Shown in pieces: positions 7,547 to 15,132 of a DNA stretch of 64,000 bases. Positions within the stretch are counted from its first letter, which is position 1; every line of letters starts with the position of its first letter. The DNA is taken from positions 1 through 64,000 of the forward strand of contig JAUSFD010000012.1 in NCBI GenBank assembly GCA_030649955.1, given 5' to 3'. The notes beneath the pieces were generated by a model. The model ran no database searches, was not told where the DNA came from, and was given only the letters and a program-made list of their open reading frames with translations. The DNA comes from Candidatus Peregrinibacteria bacterium. GTDB lineage: Bacteria; Patescibacteriota; Gracilibacteria; Peribacterales; Peribacteraceae. The position numbers were made by a program, and so were the translations under genes.

Positions 7547-9499
7547 CTACTTCACCTCTTTCGCCACCTCAATCTCCGCGGGCCCCCCACTCACGATAGC
7601 CTTTATCCTCCGCACGCCAGCAGAGGAACTCTCCTCCTTCTGAATCTTGAAGTTCCCGATCATCCCGGTTCTCGCAATATGCGGCCCACCGCAGATCTCC
7701 TTACTGAAGACGGGGCCGTCACCCATTTTCCCGCTGCCAGCAACCTTGGCACCTCCATCACCGATGACGTAGACCTTCACCTGTTCCCCGTAGCGCTCAT
7801 CGAAGACCCCGATTGCGCCCTCATCTTTCGCTCCATCGACTGTCGTCAGATGGAATGACACAGGGAGATCTGCTGCAATTGCTTCGTTCACGAGCTTCTC
7901 CGTCTCTGCAATCTGCTCCGGTGTCATCTTCTCCGCGTGATTGAAGTCGAAGCGTAGCCTCTCCGCCGTGATGTTCGATCCCTTCTGCGCAATGTGCTGC
8001 CCCAGGACTCGGTGCAGCGCAGCATTGAGGAGGTGCGTCGCTGTGTGTAGCTTCGTCGTCTCCGCGGAGTGGTCAGCCAGACCTCCCTTGAATTTCCCGA
8101 GTCCTCCGGTGCGGCTTCCCTCCTGATGCTTCTCTTTCGCGGTGTCAAAACTGGAGGGGTCAGTTACCTGCTTCCCCAGTTTCAGGGCAACTTCCTCCGT
8201 GAGTTCCCGCGGGAAGCCGTACGTTTCGTAAAAGTAGAAAACTTTCGCTCCATCCATGGTGTCTTTTGCGGAGAGGTACTCCTTCAATTCCTTCTCGCCT
8301 TTGATGAGGGTGTTGCGGAACTGCAGTTCTTCCGCACTCAGTGCAGAGAGAATCGTCTCCTTCTTCGCGACGAGATCGGGGTACGCCTTCGCGTACGTCT
8401 TGATGATCAGATCTGCGCTGAAGGAACACAGATCACTCGTTTGCAATGCCAGACGATCCGCGAAGAAGATGGCCCGTCGCACGAGACGTCGCGTGAAGTA
8501 TCCCTGGTCCTTATTACTGGGAGGAGCGCCATCGGCAATCAGGAACGTCGCTGCGCGCAAGTGGTCCAAAATCACGCGAAAAGCCCTCGTCTCCTCTGGG
8601 TTTTTTCCATACGTCTTCCCACTGAGGCGCTCCAACTCGGTTCGGAGAGGGGTGAACACATCGATCATGAACACATCGGGATCATCGTTCACTGCTGCTG
8701 CCATGCGCTCCAGTCCGCCACCAAAGTCGACGTTCCTCTGCTTCAGCTGCTCGAACCCGCTGTGTGTCTTGATGTATTCCATGAAGACGTTGTTTCCGAT
8801 TTCCAGGAAGCGTCCGCAGTCACAGTTCACATGACAGGGTTGGTCCTTCCATGCGGATATTTCGTGCAATCCACGCTCCGCACCGAAGTCCCAGAACATC
8901 TCGGAGTCCGGCCCTCCAGGTTCTCCCACGGGCATCTTCGCAGGCTCTCCTGCTCGGCTCCACCAGTTCTTCTTCTCGTTGTAGTAGAAGATGCGGCCAT
9001 CCTTCATCCCATGCATTTCCGCTTCATCGATGGCTTTCGCGTCGATACCAACGCGAGCGAATTGCTCCTTCCACACCTGCGCAGATTCATCATCGCGGGG
9101 AATCGCATCTTTTCCACGGAACACTGTGACGTACAGCCGCTGTGGGTCGAGCTTCAAACGCTCCGTGAGGAATGCGAACATCCACGGAATCTGTTCCGCT
9201 TTGAAGTACTCCCCCAGACTCCAGTTTCCAAGCATCTCGAAGAACGTCGTATGGCGGTTGTCACCGACTTCCTCGATGTCGACGGAGCGGAAGGATTTCT
9301 GGCTATCGGCGATCCGCTTCCCCAGTGGATGTTGCTCACCGAGGAGATACGGGAGCATCGGTTGCATTCCTGATCCTGTGAAGAGCGTCGTCGGATCATT
9401 CTCCGGAATGAGGGAAGCGCTCGGAATCACCGCATGTCCCTGCTCCTGGAAGAAGTCCAAGTAGGCCTGCCGAATTTGATCAACGGAAAGGGGAGGCAT
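7547..9499 (-). CDS. alaS: alanyl-tRNA synthetase, short form
   Basis: 650 aa against about 875 in E. coli. The N-terminal class II catalytic core is complete (FTGSGMQPMLPYLLG; HTTFFEMLGNWSLGEYF; GGGLERMAA). The tRNA-recognition region and the editing domain follow, with TATHLLNAALH and the distal CGGPHIARTG zinc/editing motif. The protein ends right after the editing domain (SSAGVRRIKAIVSGG). The DHHA1/C-Ala domain that normally follows is absent, which may weaken tRNA binding. The ATG at 9499 sits 10 nt after a TGC-TACACT extended -10 box. Confidence 0.95.
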   Translation of the reverse strand: MPPLSVDQIRQAYLDFFQEQGHAVIPSASLIPENDPTTLFTGSGMQPMLPYLLGEQHPLGKRIADSQKSFRSVDIEEVGDNRHTTFFEMLGNWSLGEYFKAEQIPWMFAFLTERLKLDPQRLYVTVFRGKDAIPRDDESAQVWKEQFARVGIDAKAIDEAEMHGMKDGRIFYYNEKKNWWSRAGEPAKMPVGEPGGPDSEMFWDFGAERGLHEISAWKDQPCHVNCDCGRFLEIGNNVFMEYIKTHSGFEQLKQRNVDFGGGLERMAAAVNDDPDVFMIDVFTPLRTELERLSGKTYGKNPEETRAFRVILDHLRAATFLIADGAPPSNKDQGYFTRRLVRRAIFFADRLALQTSDLCSFSADLIIKTYAKAYPDLVAKKETILSALSAEELQFRNTLIKGEKELKEYLSAKDTMDGAKVFYFYETYGFPRELTEEVALKLGKQVTDPSSFDTAKEKHQEGSRTGGLGKFKGGLADHSAETTKLHTATHLLNAALHRVLGQHIAQKGSNITAERLRFDFNHAEKMTPEQIAETEKLVNEAIAADLPVSFHLTTVDGAKDEGAIGVFDERYGEQVKVYVIGDGGAKVAGSGKMGDGPVFSKEICGGPHIARTGMIGNFKIQKEESSSAGVRRIKAIVSGGPAEIEVAKEVK

Positions 9500-9509
9500 T
9501 CGAGGGGGG

Positions 9510-9515
9510 AGTGTA
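9510..9515 (-). promoter_or_regulatory. alaS -10 box, near-leaderless
   Basis: TACACT preceded by TGC (extended -10) on the minus strand, 10 nt before the alaS ATG. The intervening leader is C-rich with no Shine-Dalgarno sequence. Confidence 0.5.
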
Positions 9516-9632
9516 GCAATGGATAGGGAGGCGTGCGAGGGGGTTTACGAAGGCAGAGAGCCTAGTTTTCTGCAGCAGATCAATGAGAAATTCTTCTGTG
9601 AAAGTGTATGTACATTTTACTTTACATTCGTG

Positions 9633-9638
9633 TATACT
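9633..9638 (+). promoter_or_regulatory. -10 box of the RsbW-like gene
   Basis: TATACT followed by 8 nt (CGCTTTCC) and ATG 9647. The same spacing and box occur before ribBA at 58888. Confidence 0.6.
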
Positions 9639-9646
9639 CGCTTTCC

Positions 9647-10288
9647 ATGCGTACTCCAGAACCTCAATCGGTATGGCACCATATCACAACGAAGGTAAAG
9701 GTAGAGTCAGATCCTTATTGGAATCTCTTCGTTGAGGGTCAGGTTCTCAAGTTCTTGAGTGATGAGAGGGTCGCTTTCCCCTCTAATCGATTGATCGGAT
9801 TGAAGACTGCTCTCCGAGAAGCCTTCATCAACGCAATCAAGCATGGGAACTGGAATGACTGTTGGAAGAAAGAAATGGAGCCGACGAAGAAGATGAAGAA
9901 CAAACTGGTGACAGTCTCTGTCGCAGTGAAGGCGATTACACCAACGAGTATGGAGGTCAAGAAGAGTGTGGGAGACACCATTGAAGTCGTCCGTCGGGAT
10001 GTCTGCGATCGCATCCTGACGATTACCATCGATGATCGGGGGAAAGGGTTCTCACCCGATGATGTTGCTAATCCTACTGATCCAGATCGTATCGAATTAG
10101 AATATGGGAGAGGGATTTTGATGATGAATCACTACTGTGACCAAGTCGTGTATCCAGAAAAGCAAGGGGGGAGGAGAGTAGTGATGACGTGGCTCTACAG
10201 CAGCAAAGAAGGCGGCAGCCCACCCGTTCCATCGGAAGCTTTCCAGGAGAGTCCTCCGGGAGATCCTTTGACGCCGGATGGAGATTGA
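9647..10288 (+). CDS. RsbW-like HATPase (anti-sigma/serine kinase-like)
   Basis: 213 aa from ATG 9647, chosen by the TATACT box 8 nt upstream. It is a lone GHKL ATPase fold: N-box ALREAFINAIKHGNW, G1 TIDDRGKGFSPDD, G2 LEYGRGILMMNHYCD. There is no HisKA domain or membrane segment. Between N-box and G1 it has a charged insertion of about 60 residues (WKKEMEPTKKMKNK), longer than in RsbW/SpoIIAB. It probably acts in a partner-switching circuit or phosphorylates a small STAS-like protein. No such partner is adjacent. Confidence 0.75.
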   Translation: MRTPEPQSVWHHITTKVKVESDPYWNLFVEGQVLKFLSDERVAFPSNRLIGLKTALREAFINAIKHGNWNDCWKKEMEPTKKMKNKLVTVSVAVKAITPTSMEVKKSVGDTIEVVRRDVCDRILTITIDDRGKGFSPDDVANPTDPDRIELEYGRGILMMNHYCDQVVYPEKQGGRRVVMTWLYSSKEGGSPPVPSEAFQESPPGDPLTPDGD

Positions 10289-10293
10289 TCGGC

Positions 10294-10557
10294 CTATCGA
10301 GTGTCGTTCTTCTTGAGCTCCCCGTACTTCTCGTAGTACGCCTCCCCCGTCGAGCCCAGGAATCGCAGGGCTTGCTTGCCAAATTTTCGCACACGGGAGA
10401 GCGCTGGCGACTTCATCGACTTCGGCTCCGGCTTCGCACCCAGCTCACGCGCGGTTTTGAGTCCCCAGATCCAGAGCCCGTCGATCATGTGCTGGACGTG
10501 GGCGAGCCCGTGGCCGAGGGTCCGGGCCGTACTTGTCGTTTTCCTCTCTGGAGCCAT
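10294..10557 (-). CDS. small hypothetical protein
   Basis: 87 aa, basic and mostly helical, starting MAPERKTTSTARTLGHGLAH. I do not recognise it. The case for a real gene is a TATCCT box preceded by TGC with an 8-nt gap to ATG 10557, the pattern shared by neighbouring genes, and its tight convergent fit (5 nt) against the RsbW-like gene. Confidence 0.55.
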   Translation of the reverse strand: MAPERKTTSTARTLGHGLAHVQHMIDGLWIWGLKTARELGAKPEPKSMKSPALSRVRKFGKQALRFLGSTGEAYYEKYGELKKNDTR

Positions 10558-10612
10558 ACGGGCTCAGGATAGCATTTCCTACGCATTTTTGCTATAATCA
10601 TGGGAAACACAC

Positions 10613-12040
10613 ATGCACCCGAACGATCCCCTGCGGGCGACACTGCACGATCCCAAAGTCGTCGCGATTGCACTGGGTGCAGTCGTCTCTGTCCTCGTCG
10701 CAGGGTCACTCTTCTTCGTGCGTGGTCGCGCGATGATGGAGACACAACTCAAGGAGAGATTGCGTGCGACAGCAGCGGTTGCCGTTCTCCAGTTCGATGC
10801 AGAGGAGATTGCGAACCTCCCGCGGACGAATCAACCCGAGAATGCGGCGTATCGTGATGCCGTCATTCGCTTGGGGAGGATTCGGCAAGAGATCCCGGGG
10901 GTGCACTACGCGTACATCATGCGGCGGACAGATGACCCGATGACCCTCCAGTTCGTCGCTGATGCCGATGCGTTCGCGACGGACGTCGATCTCGATCGCG
11001 ACAAAAATGGCACCGTCGAGGAGGATGAGGAGGCATCGTTCGCGGGGGATCCGTACGATATCAGTGAGATTCCCGCACTGCAGGGTGAAGCGTTCCTCCG
11101 TCCAACAGTGGATGAGGACATCACGGTGGATCAGTGGGGCACCCTCATCTCCGGCTACGCGCCCATCCGCCGCGCCGGCGGCGAAGTGGTTGCTGTCCTG
11201 GGACTCGACATGGATGCCGAGGAGTTCCAGGCGCTCTCGCACAGTATCTTCTCGCCCATCGCCCTTCTCCTCTTCCTCGCTGCTGGTAGTGCGATCGCTG
11301 CGGTGATCGTCGTCTCGCTCGCGCGCAGGAGGATGGCCATGCTCCGGGAGTTGAGCGACGGCAAATCCTCGCTCATGAGTCTCACGAGTCACCAGTTGGG
11401 TAGCCCCCTCACGATCTTCAAATGGTCAGTGGAGGCGCTGCGCGATCGCTCAAAGAAGGAGTCCCTTGAGCGTGCCGTGAAGGAGCACATCGCCCGCATG
11501 GATGAAGGCATCGAACGTATGGATAGCGTCCTCACCGCTCTCCAGGATGCCGATAGGATCCAGTCTGGGACACTCGGCTACCACCCGCAGAAGCTCTCTC
11601 TGAATGCCACGGTTCGTGATGTCCTGCGCACCCTCCCCGCCGTGCAGAAGATGAAGCGCAAGATCGCGCTCACCCTTGGGAAGGATGTGACGATGCCGAT
11701 TGATCGCAAGCTCCTTGCTGGAGTTCTCCGCGAGCTCATCGACAACGCCCTGAACTTCTCCCCCGAGCGCAGTGTGATCACCATCCGCACCGTCCGCCGC
11801 GCAGACGAGGTGCAGTTTTGCGTCATCGATCATGGCTGCGGTATCCCCGCGAAAGAGATCCCCCACATCTTCGAGAAGTTCGTCCGTGGCTCGAAGGCCG
11901 TGAAGCTCCAGCCCAACGGCAATGGCCTAGGCCTCTACATCGCGAAGGGCATCATCGAGCGCGCTGGCGGACGCATGTGGATCACGAGCGTGGAGGGGAA
12001 GGGAACGACGGTGTGCTTCACCTTGCGAATAACAGAATAA
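10613..12040 (+). CDS. membrane sensor histidine kinase with an EF-hand-like loop
   Basis: 475 aa. TM1 is about residues 15-37 and TM2 about 213-236, enclosing a 175-residue extracytoplasmic sensor. That sensor contains D128-R-D-K-N-G-T-V-E-E-D-E139, which satisfies the 12-residue EF-hand calcium loop (acids at 1, 3, 9 and 12, Asn at 5, Gly at 6, hydrophobic at 8). HisKA follows with H260 in LTSHQLGSPL, then HATPase with N-box ELIDNALNFSP, G1 DHGCGIP and G2 NGNGLGLYI. No response regulator is adjacent. ATG 10613 follows a TATAAT by 14 nt. The C-terminus enters the heptamer hairpin at 12026. Confidence 0.9.
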   Translation: MHPNDPLRATLHDPKVVAIALGAVVSVLVAGSLFFVRGRAMMETQLKERLRATAAVAVLQFDAEEIANLPRTNQPENAAYRDAVIRLGRIRQEIPGVHYAYIMRRTDDPMTLQFVADADAFATDVDLDRDKNGTVEEDEEASFAGDPYDISEIPALQGEAFLRPTVDEDITVDQWGTLISGYAPIRRAGGEVVAVLGLDMDAEEFQALSHSIFSPIALLLFLAAGSAIAAVIVVSLARRRMAMLRELSDGKSSLMSLTSHQLGSPLTIFKWSVEALRDRSKKESLERAVKEHIARMDEGIERMDSVLTALQDADRIQSGTLGYHPQKLSLNATVRDVLRTLPAVQKMKRKIALTLGKDVTMPIDRKLLAGVLRELIDNALNFSPERSVITIRTVRRADEVQFCVIDHGCGIPAKEIPHIFEKFVRGSKAVKLQPNGNGLGLYIAKGIIERAGGRMWITSVEGKGTTVCFTLRITE

Positions 12041-12097
12041 CCGAATAACAGAGTAACAGGACCCTGTTATTCTGTTCCCGGTTCCCTGTTCCCTGCG
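12026..12097. repeat. hairpin with 8-nt repeat arms (GAATAACA type)
   Basis: The left arm GAATAACA-GAATAACC-GAATAACA-GAGTAACA pairs with the right arm CTGTTATTCTGTTCCC and following sequence. It lies between two convergent genes and could serve as a bidirectional terminator. Confidence 0.7.
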
Positions 12098-12101
12098 TAG
12101 T

Positions 12102-12632
12102 TTACGTCGGCTCGAGAAGCACCCCACCCTTCGATACCATTGGTTCCGTACACATGCTGCGGTTAAAACAACATGGCCTTCGCTCTCCTGCCTTGAGCTT
12201 CGAGAATGCGACGTCGATCCGTTTCTTCCGTGTGTCCGGGTTTTTGGTCGAACCTATCCAGCGGAGCCAATCCCAGCGTGCCATGGGCGTGATGTCCTTC
12301 CAGAGAACGTGCACTTTTGGATTGGCCGCGAGAGCGTTGTTCACATCTGCCGGCACTTTGGGTTCCGGCCATTGTTCCATCGGCTCCATCGCCAGGGTAA
12401 CGATGTCGCCCACGTCGGCTTTGGCCGCGTCGCCTATCGCTTTTGTCACCCTGAACCAGTGACTTCCCTTGCCGTCCGGTTCTAGTGGGGCTTGGAAGGG
12501 GGCGCCATTGATGGTTCCCTCGACCATTGCCATGCCTCGAGAGGGAAGCTTCGCGCTTGCACTCTTCGGCAGCAAGAGAATGGTCCATGAGCCGATGTTG
12601 AACGGTTCGGCCGTACAACGGATTGTCGTCAT
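12102..12632 (-). CDS. YdeI/OmdA-like protein (DUF1905 plus bacteriocin-protection domain)
   Basis: 176 aa. The N-terminal half fits DUF1905 (MVEGTINGAPFQAPLEPDGKG, then GDAAKADVGDIVTLAME). The C-terminal half has the OmdA/YdeI signature ARWDWLRWIGSTKNPDTRKKRI followed by SKLKAGERRPCCFN. The family was linked to bacteriocin resistance in other bacteria, but the molecular role is unclear. TACTAT with TGC before it sits 6 nt before the ATG. It is the first chromosomal gene beyond the stacked integrative elements. Confidence 0.8.
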   Translation of the reverse strand: MTTIRCTAEPFNIGSWTILLLPKSASAKLPSRGMAMVEGTINGAPFQAPLEPDGKGSHWFRVTKAIGDAAKADVGDIVTLAMEPMEQWPEPKVPADVNNALAANPKVHVLWKDITPMARWDWLRWIGSTKNPDTRKKRIDVAFSKLKAGERRPCCFNRSMCTEPMVSKGGVLLEPT

Positions 12633-12638
12633 AGGGAA

Positions 12639-12644
12639 ATAGTA
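12639..12644 (-). promoter_or_regulatory. -10 box of the YdeI-like gene
   Basis: TACTAT (extended by TGC) on the minus strand, 6 nt before ATG 12632. Confidence 0.45.
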
Positions 12645-12659
12645 GCATTAACTTTTGGG

Positions 12660-12743
12660 GTGAAGATCCTCCGAATAAGTTTACACCACCTCGAGAAGTT
12701 GGTGATGGAGTGGGAGGAGCAGATTCAAGGGCTGCCTGTCTAA
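12660..12743 (+). pseudogene. orphan serine-recombinase C-terminus at att scar 1
   Basis: Open from GTG 12660 to TAA 12741-12743. The peptide starts VKILRISLHHLEKLVMEWEE. It aligns with the peptides at 13764 and 14102: V1, (L/V)4, R5, (S/N)7, (L/W)8, (N/H)9, W18 and E20 are shared. The preceding TGGGGTGAAGAT is a diverged copy of TGGTGGAGAT, the tmRNA 3' end read on this strand. Confidence 0.65.
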
Positions 12744-13672
12744 CGCTTTCTCAATCTACTTTTGCGGTATTCTTCGATTGCCTCCTTCGTTGTGTACCAT
12801 ATTCTCCCATGCTTTACCGCGAAGATGCGTCCCGTACGAGCGAGAAGATTGATGTACTTCTGACTGTATGGAGTACTGCGACTCACCTCACCTAAGGTGA
12901 CGAGCTTGCTCGGTTTTTCCCTGGCGAACGTCCGCAGATAGAGATCGAGTGTGCGTTCGACCGCTTGGGCAACAAAGAGCGTCAGTGGAGCAAGTTCACC
13001 GCTATCCGCTTTCTGCAGTACATCATAATATTTCTTGCGATCGTTTTTGAGAATGATGGCGATGGGAAAGCCTTTGCGCATGAGCACAACGTTCATCACG
13101 AGGCGCGCACTACGACCGTTGCCGTCAAAGAAGGGGTGAATGGCGGCAAGTTTATGGTGCAGAATCGCTGCTAGTTCAACGGTATGCAATTTCCTTTCGT
13201 TCTTCTGTAGCCACTGCATCAGATTTGCCATCTGTCGTGGAACATCAAGAGCATCCGGTGGCATATGCGCGGCTCCTCCGATGATGACGGCACCATTTCT
13301 ATATTTTCCCGCCCATTCTTTCTCTGTTTCCTGAACAACCAACTGATGGAGCTGCCGTATCAGATGCTCAGAAATCGTGCAGCGCTTTCCTGATACAAGT
13401 TCGTACAGGAATTCGAGTGCTTCTTTGTGGTCCTTCGCTTCGAGATGATCTTTGAGGGGTTTTCCTTTGATTGTCATGCCCTCATGGAGCACAAGCCAGG
13501 TTTCACGGAGCGTGAGACTGTTCCCCTCGATAGCATTGGAGTTGTACGTCATTTCGATCTCCAACTGTTCACGAAACTTCTGCACTTGCAGAGCACTGAG
13601 TGGTCTGAGTTCGTTGAGTTTCAAGAGTTTCTCATCGAGCCGTCTGCGAATGCGTGGATCAAGAAACGTCAT
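12740..13672 (-). CDS. Fic family protein, class II with N-terminal inhibitory motif
   Basis: 310 aa. The catalytic Fic motif HPFFDGNGRSAR is complete, so AMP (or another NMP) transfer from a nucleotide triphosphate to a target hydroxyl is expected. N-terminal SNAIEGN matches the (S/T)xxxE(G/N) inhibitory helix, placed ahead of the core as in class II Fic proteins, and predicts auto-inhibition. A C-terminal winged-helix-like segment (LGEVSRSTPYSQKYINLLARTG) suggests DNA binding. ATG 13672 is chosen because AAGGAT precedes it and because the operator-like repeat at 13681-13709 then falls in the promoter. It is the sole cargo of the oldest island module. Confidence 0.9.
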   Translation of the reverse strand: MTFLDPRIRRRLDEKLLKLNELRPLSALQVQKFREQLEIEMTYNSNAIEGNSLTLRETWLVLHEGMTIKGKPLKDHLEAKDHKEALEFLYELVSGKRCTISEHLIRQLHQLVVQETEKEWAGKYRNGAVIIGGAAHMPPDALDVPRQMANLMQWLQKNERKLHTVELAAILHHKLAAIHPFFDGNGRSARLVMNVVLMRKGFPIAIILKNDRKKYYDVLQKADSGELAPLTLFVAQAVERTLDLYLRTFAREKPSKLVTLGEVSRSTPYSQKYINLLARTGRIFAVKHGRIWYTTKEAIEEYRKSRLRKR

Positions 13673-13680
13673 ATCCTTAG

Positions 13681-13709
13681 TATGGCATAGATCGAATATA
13701 TATGCCATA
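13681..13709. promoter_or_regulatory. operator-like inverted repeat upstream of fic
   Basis: TATGGCATA and TATGCCATA form a perfect 9-bp inverted repeat with an 11-nt spacer, overlapping the likely -10 (CATACT on the minus strand). The Fic protein's own C-terminal helix-turn-helix could bind here. Confidence 0.55.
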
Positions 13710-13763
13710 CCATATTAAGAATGATAGCCTGTTGTGATAGTATTTGTCTGGCATTAGCCATTG

Positions 13764-13871
13764 GTGGAGATCCTGCGAAAAAGTTTGAACCAGATCACCG
13801 TGCAATTCTTCGGGTGGGCGGAGTTGCTTAATCAAACATCTTACTCACACCAGCAAAGACTTCTGCCTTGA
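13764..13871 (+). pseudogene. orphan serine-recombinase C-terminus at att scar 2
   Basis: The scar core TGGTGGAGAT (13762-13771) is identical over 10 bp to the tmRNA 3' end as read at 27625-27634. The frame from GTG 13764 gives VEILRKSLNQITVQFFGWAE and more, to TGA 13871. It is homologous to the peptides at 12660 and 14102 (shared R5, N9, W18, E20, LL). Confidence 0.65.
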
Positions 13872-14034
13872 TTCTTTCGTAGTGCGCATTGCCATCTTCA
13901 CCTCGTTCATTCATAACACGAGCTTCGGCATATGCCTCTTCAAGACGTCGATGACCATCTGCCTGACCATCAACTAATTTTTCAAAGTCACTCTTGCCTA
14001 CGCTGGATATGTCCGATCCTTGTGTGATACACAT
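13828..14034 (-). CDS. small hypothetical protein of the second module
   Basis: 68 aa, acidic and helical (SDFEKLVDGQADGHRRLEEAYAEARVMN cannot be assigned to a family). Its 3' end overlaps the antisense orphan recombinase peptide by 44 bp. The codon pattern and the lack of any other gene between the scars make it plausible cargo. Confidence 0.5.
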   Translation of the reverse strand: MCITQGSDISSVGKSDFEKLVDGQADGHRRLEEAYAEARVMNERGEDGNAHYERIKAEVFAGVSKMFD

Positions 14035-14098
14035 GCTTATAGTCTAATGAAATATTAGGATTTATCAAAAATATCATTTATTGGCTTGCAAAAGCCAT

Positions 14099-14105
14099 TG
14101 GTGGA
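14099..14105 (+). other. attL of the large integrative element
   Basis: TGGTGGA in the same orientation as TGGTGGA at 27625-27631 (tmRNA 3' terminus). Joining the recombinase gene at 27631 to this site restores an in-frame 33-codon extension, which independently fixes the crossover to this 7-bp core. Confidence 0.7.
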
Positions 14106-14202
14106 CTCCGTCAGAGAAAATTGGAACCGCCTTCAGGACATTGTTTTTGACTGGTACGAATTGCTCAGGCAATCCCCAAGGTACGTAAAAATGGCTTCTT
14201 GA
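14102..14202 (+). pseudogene. displaced C-terminus of the resident serine recombinase (scar 3)
   Basis: GTG 14102 to TGA 14202 reads VDSVRENWNRLQDIVFDWYE and 13 more residues. It is in frame with the recombinase at 26115 when the element is circularised at TGGTGGA. It is not a separate gene. It becomes the true recombinase tail only in the excised form. Confidence 0.7.
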
Positions 14203-14268
14203 TCAACTTGTAGCCAGTCATTTCACTCACTGGCAGAGAGTTGAATCATTGTATGAAGGGGCTGTGAT

Positions 14269-14952
14269 TTATTTTGATGCAGTCTCGATTCGTTTCTTGG
14301 CGATCAGAATCGCTTCTATCGTTGCCCTGTCGTCGTAAAAGTCTTCGATGATGCGTTGCGCGTAGCCGTGGGCTAGGTCTACTTCATCACTGCTTACTTC
14401 GCGCCAATCATCATGCACGACTTCATTTCCAAGGACGCGTATTTCTTCGTGTGCTCGTTTTTTTCTCGTTTCAGTCAGAACGCCATCCTTCGCCGCGGCA
14501 TCAATCTTTTGCTGCAACTTTCCTTCGGTGTAGCCGTTTGCTTTCAGAACTTTTTCAAGTACAGATCGAAACAAAGCGGATGCCGCTCTGTACGCTCCTA
14601 CCGAAGCGCTAAGCTCTGCTTCACGAAACTCCGCTTCGATTCCATCTGGCAGACCGTTTGGTAATTTGAGAGTGTTGATTGAACGCGGAAAAAACTCGAT
14701 CAGCTTGTCATGATTTCCGCCACAGATAGAAGCGATGCCGCCTCTGCCACATCCTGCACACCGCACCAAACGGTATATCGCATGGGGGTAGGTCTGTCCT
14801 TCGTGTCGATGCGGACGTTCGCAGCGAATATGCCCGAACTCCTTGTGGCCATCTGAGACTTCAAACGTTGTGACTGCTCCATCGCAATCAGGGCATCGCG
14901 CACGCACATTCGAATTATGAAGTGTCGGTTTCATATCCATATTATGCTCCAT
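14269..14952 (-). CDS. DUF4145 protein with N-terminal zinc ribbon
   Basis: 227 aa. The N-terminus has CPDC and CAGC pairs consistent with a zinc ribbon. The C-terminal 120 residues fit DUF4145 (ELSASVGAYRAASALFRSVLEKVLKA, then HEEIRVLGNEVVHDDW). The family is common beside restriction systems and is thought to have a nucleic-acid or defence role, not experimentally defined. ATG 14952 is chosen because AGGA lies 7 nt upstream. It is divergent from hsdR, about 180 bp away. Confidence 0.8.
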   Translation of the reverse strand: MEHNMDMKPTLHNSNVRARCPDCDGAVTTFEVSDGHKEFGHIRCERPHRHEGQTYPHAIYRLVRCAGCGRGGIASICGGNHDKLIEFFPRSINTLKLPNGLPDGIEAEFREAELSASVGAYRAASALFRSVLEKVLKANGYTEGKLQQKIDAAAKDGVLTETRKKRAHEEIRVLGNEVVHDDWREVSSDEVDLAHGYAQRIIEDFYDDRATIEAILIAKKRIETASK

Positions 14953-15132
14953 AATCAAATCCTAGCCAATCCTAGCCCCTTAGCTGCATTTTTCTGCTGC
15001 GTAGTTACCTATCATTCAAACATCCATTCAAAACGCCACAGAAGATTTCTAGCACTCCAGTGCCACTCGGAGTTGTCAAAACATGTTCAGAGTTGTCCAA
15101 AAACACGCTAAACTGCCGCTACCCGCGCCCCT

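Larger units (their letters stand above)
12653..13761. mobile_element. oldest module of the tmRNA island (Fic module)
   Basis: Bounded by two att-like scars (12653-12743 and 13762-13871) in the same orientation, each encoding the displaced C-terminus of a serine recombinase. It carries only fic and no recombinase of its own, so it resembles a cis-mobilisable or decayed element left by an earlier insertion at the tmRNA gene. Confidence 0.55.
13762..14098. mobile_element. second module of the tmRNA island
   Basis: 337 bp between two att scars in the same orientation, holding a single small gene on the minus strand. There is no recombinase. It is read as a cis-mobilised or heavily deleted element. 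Confidence 0.5.
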
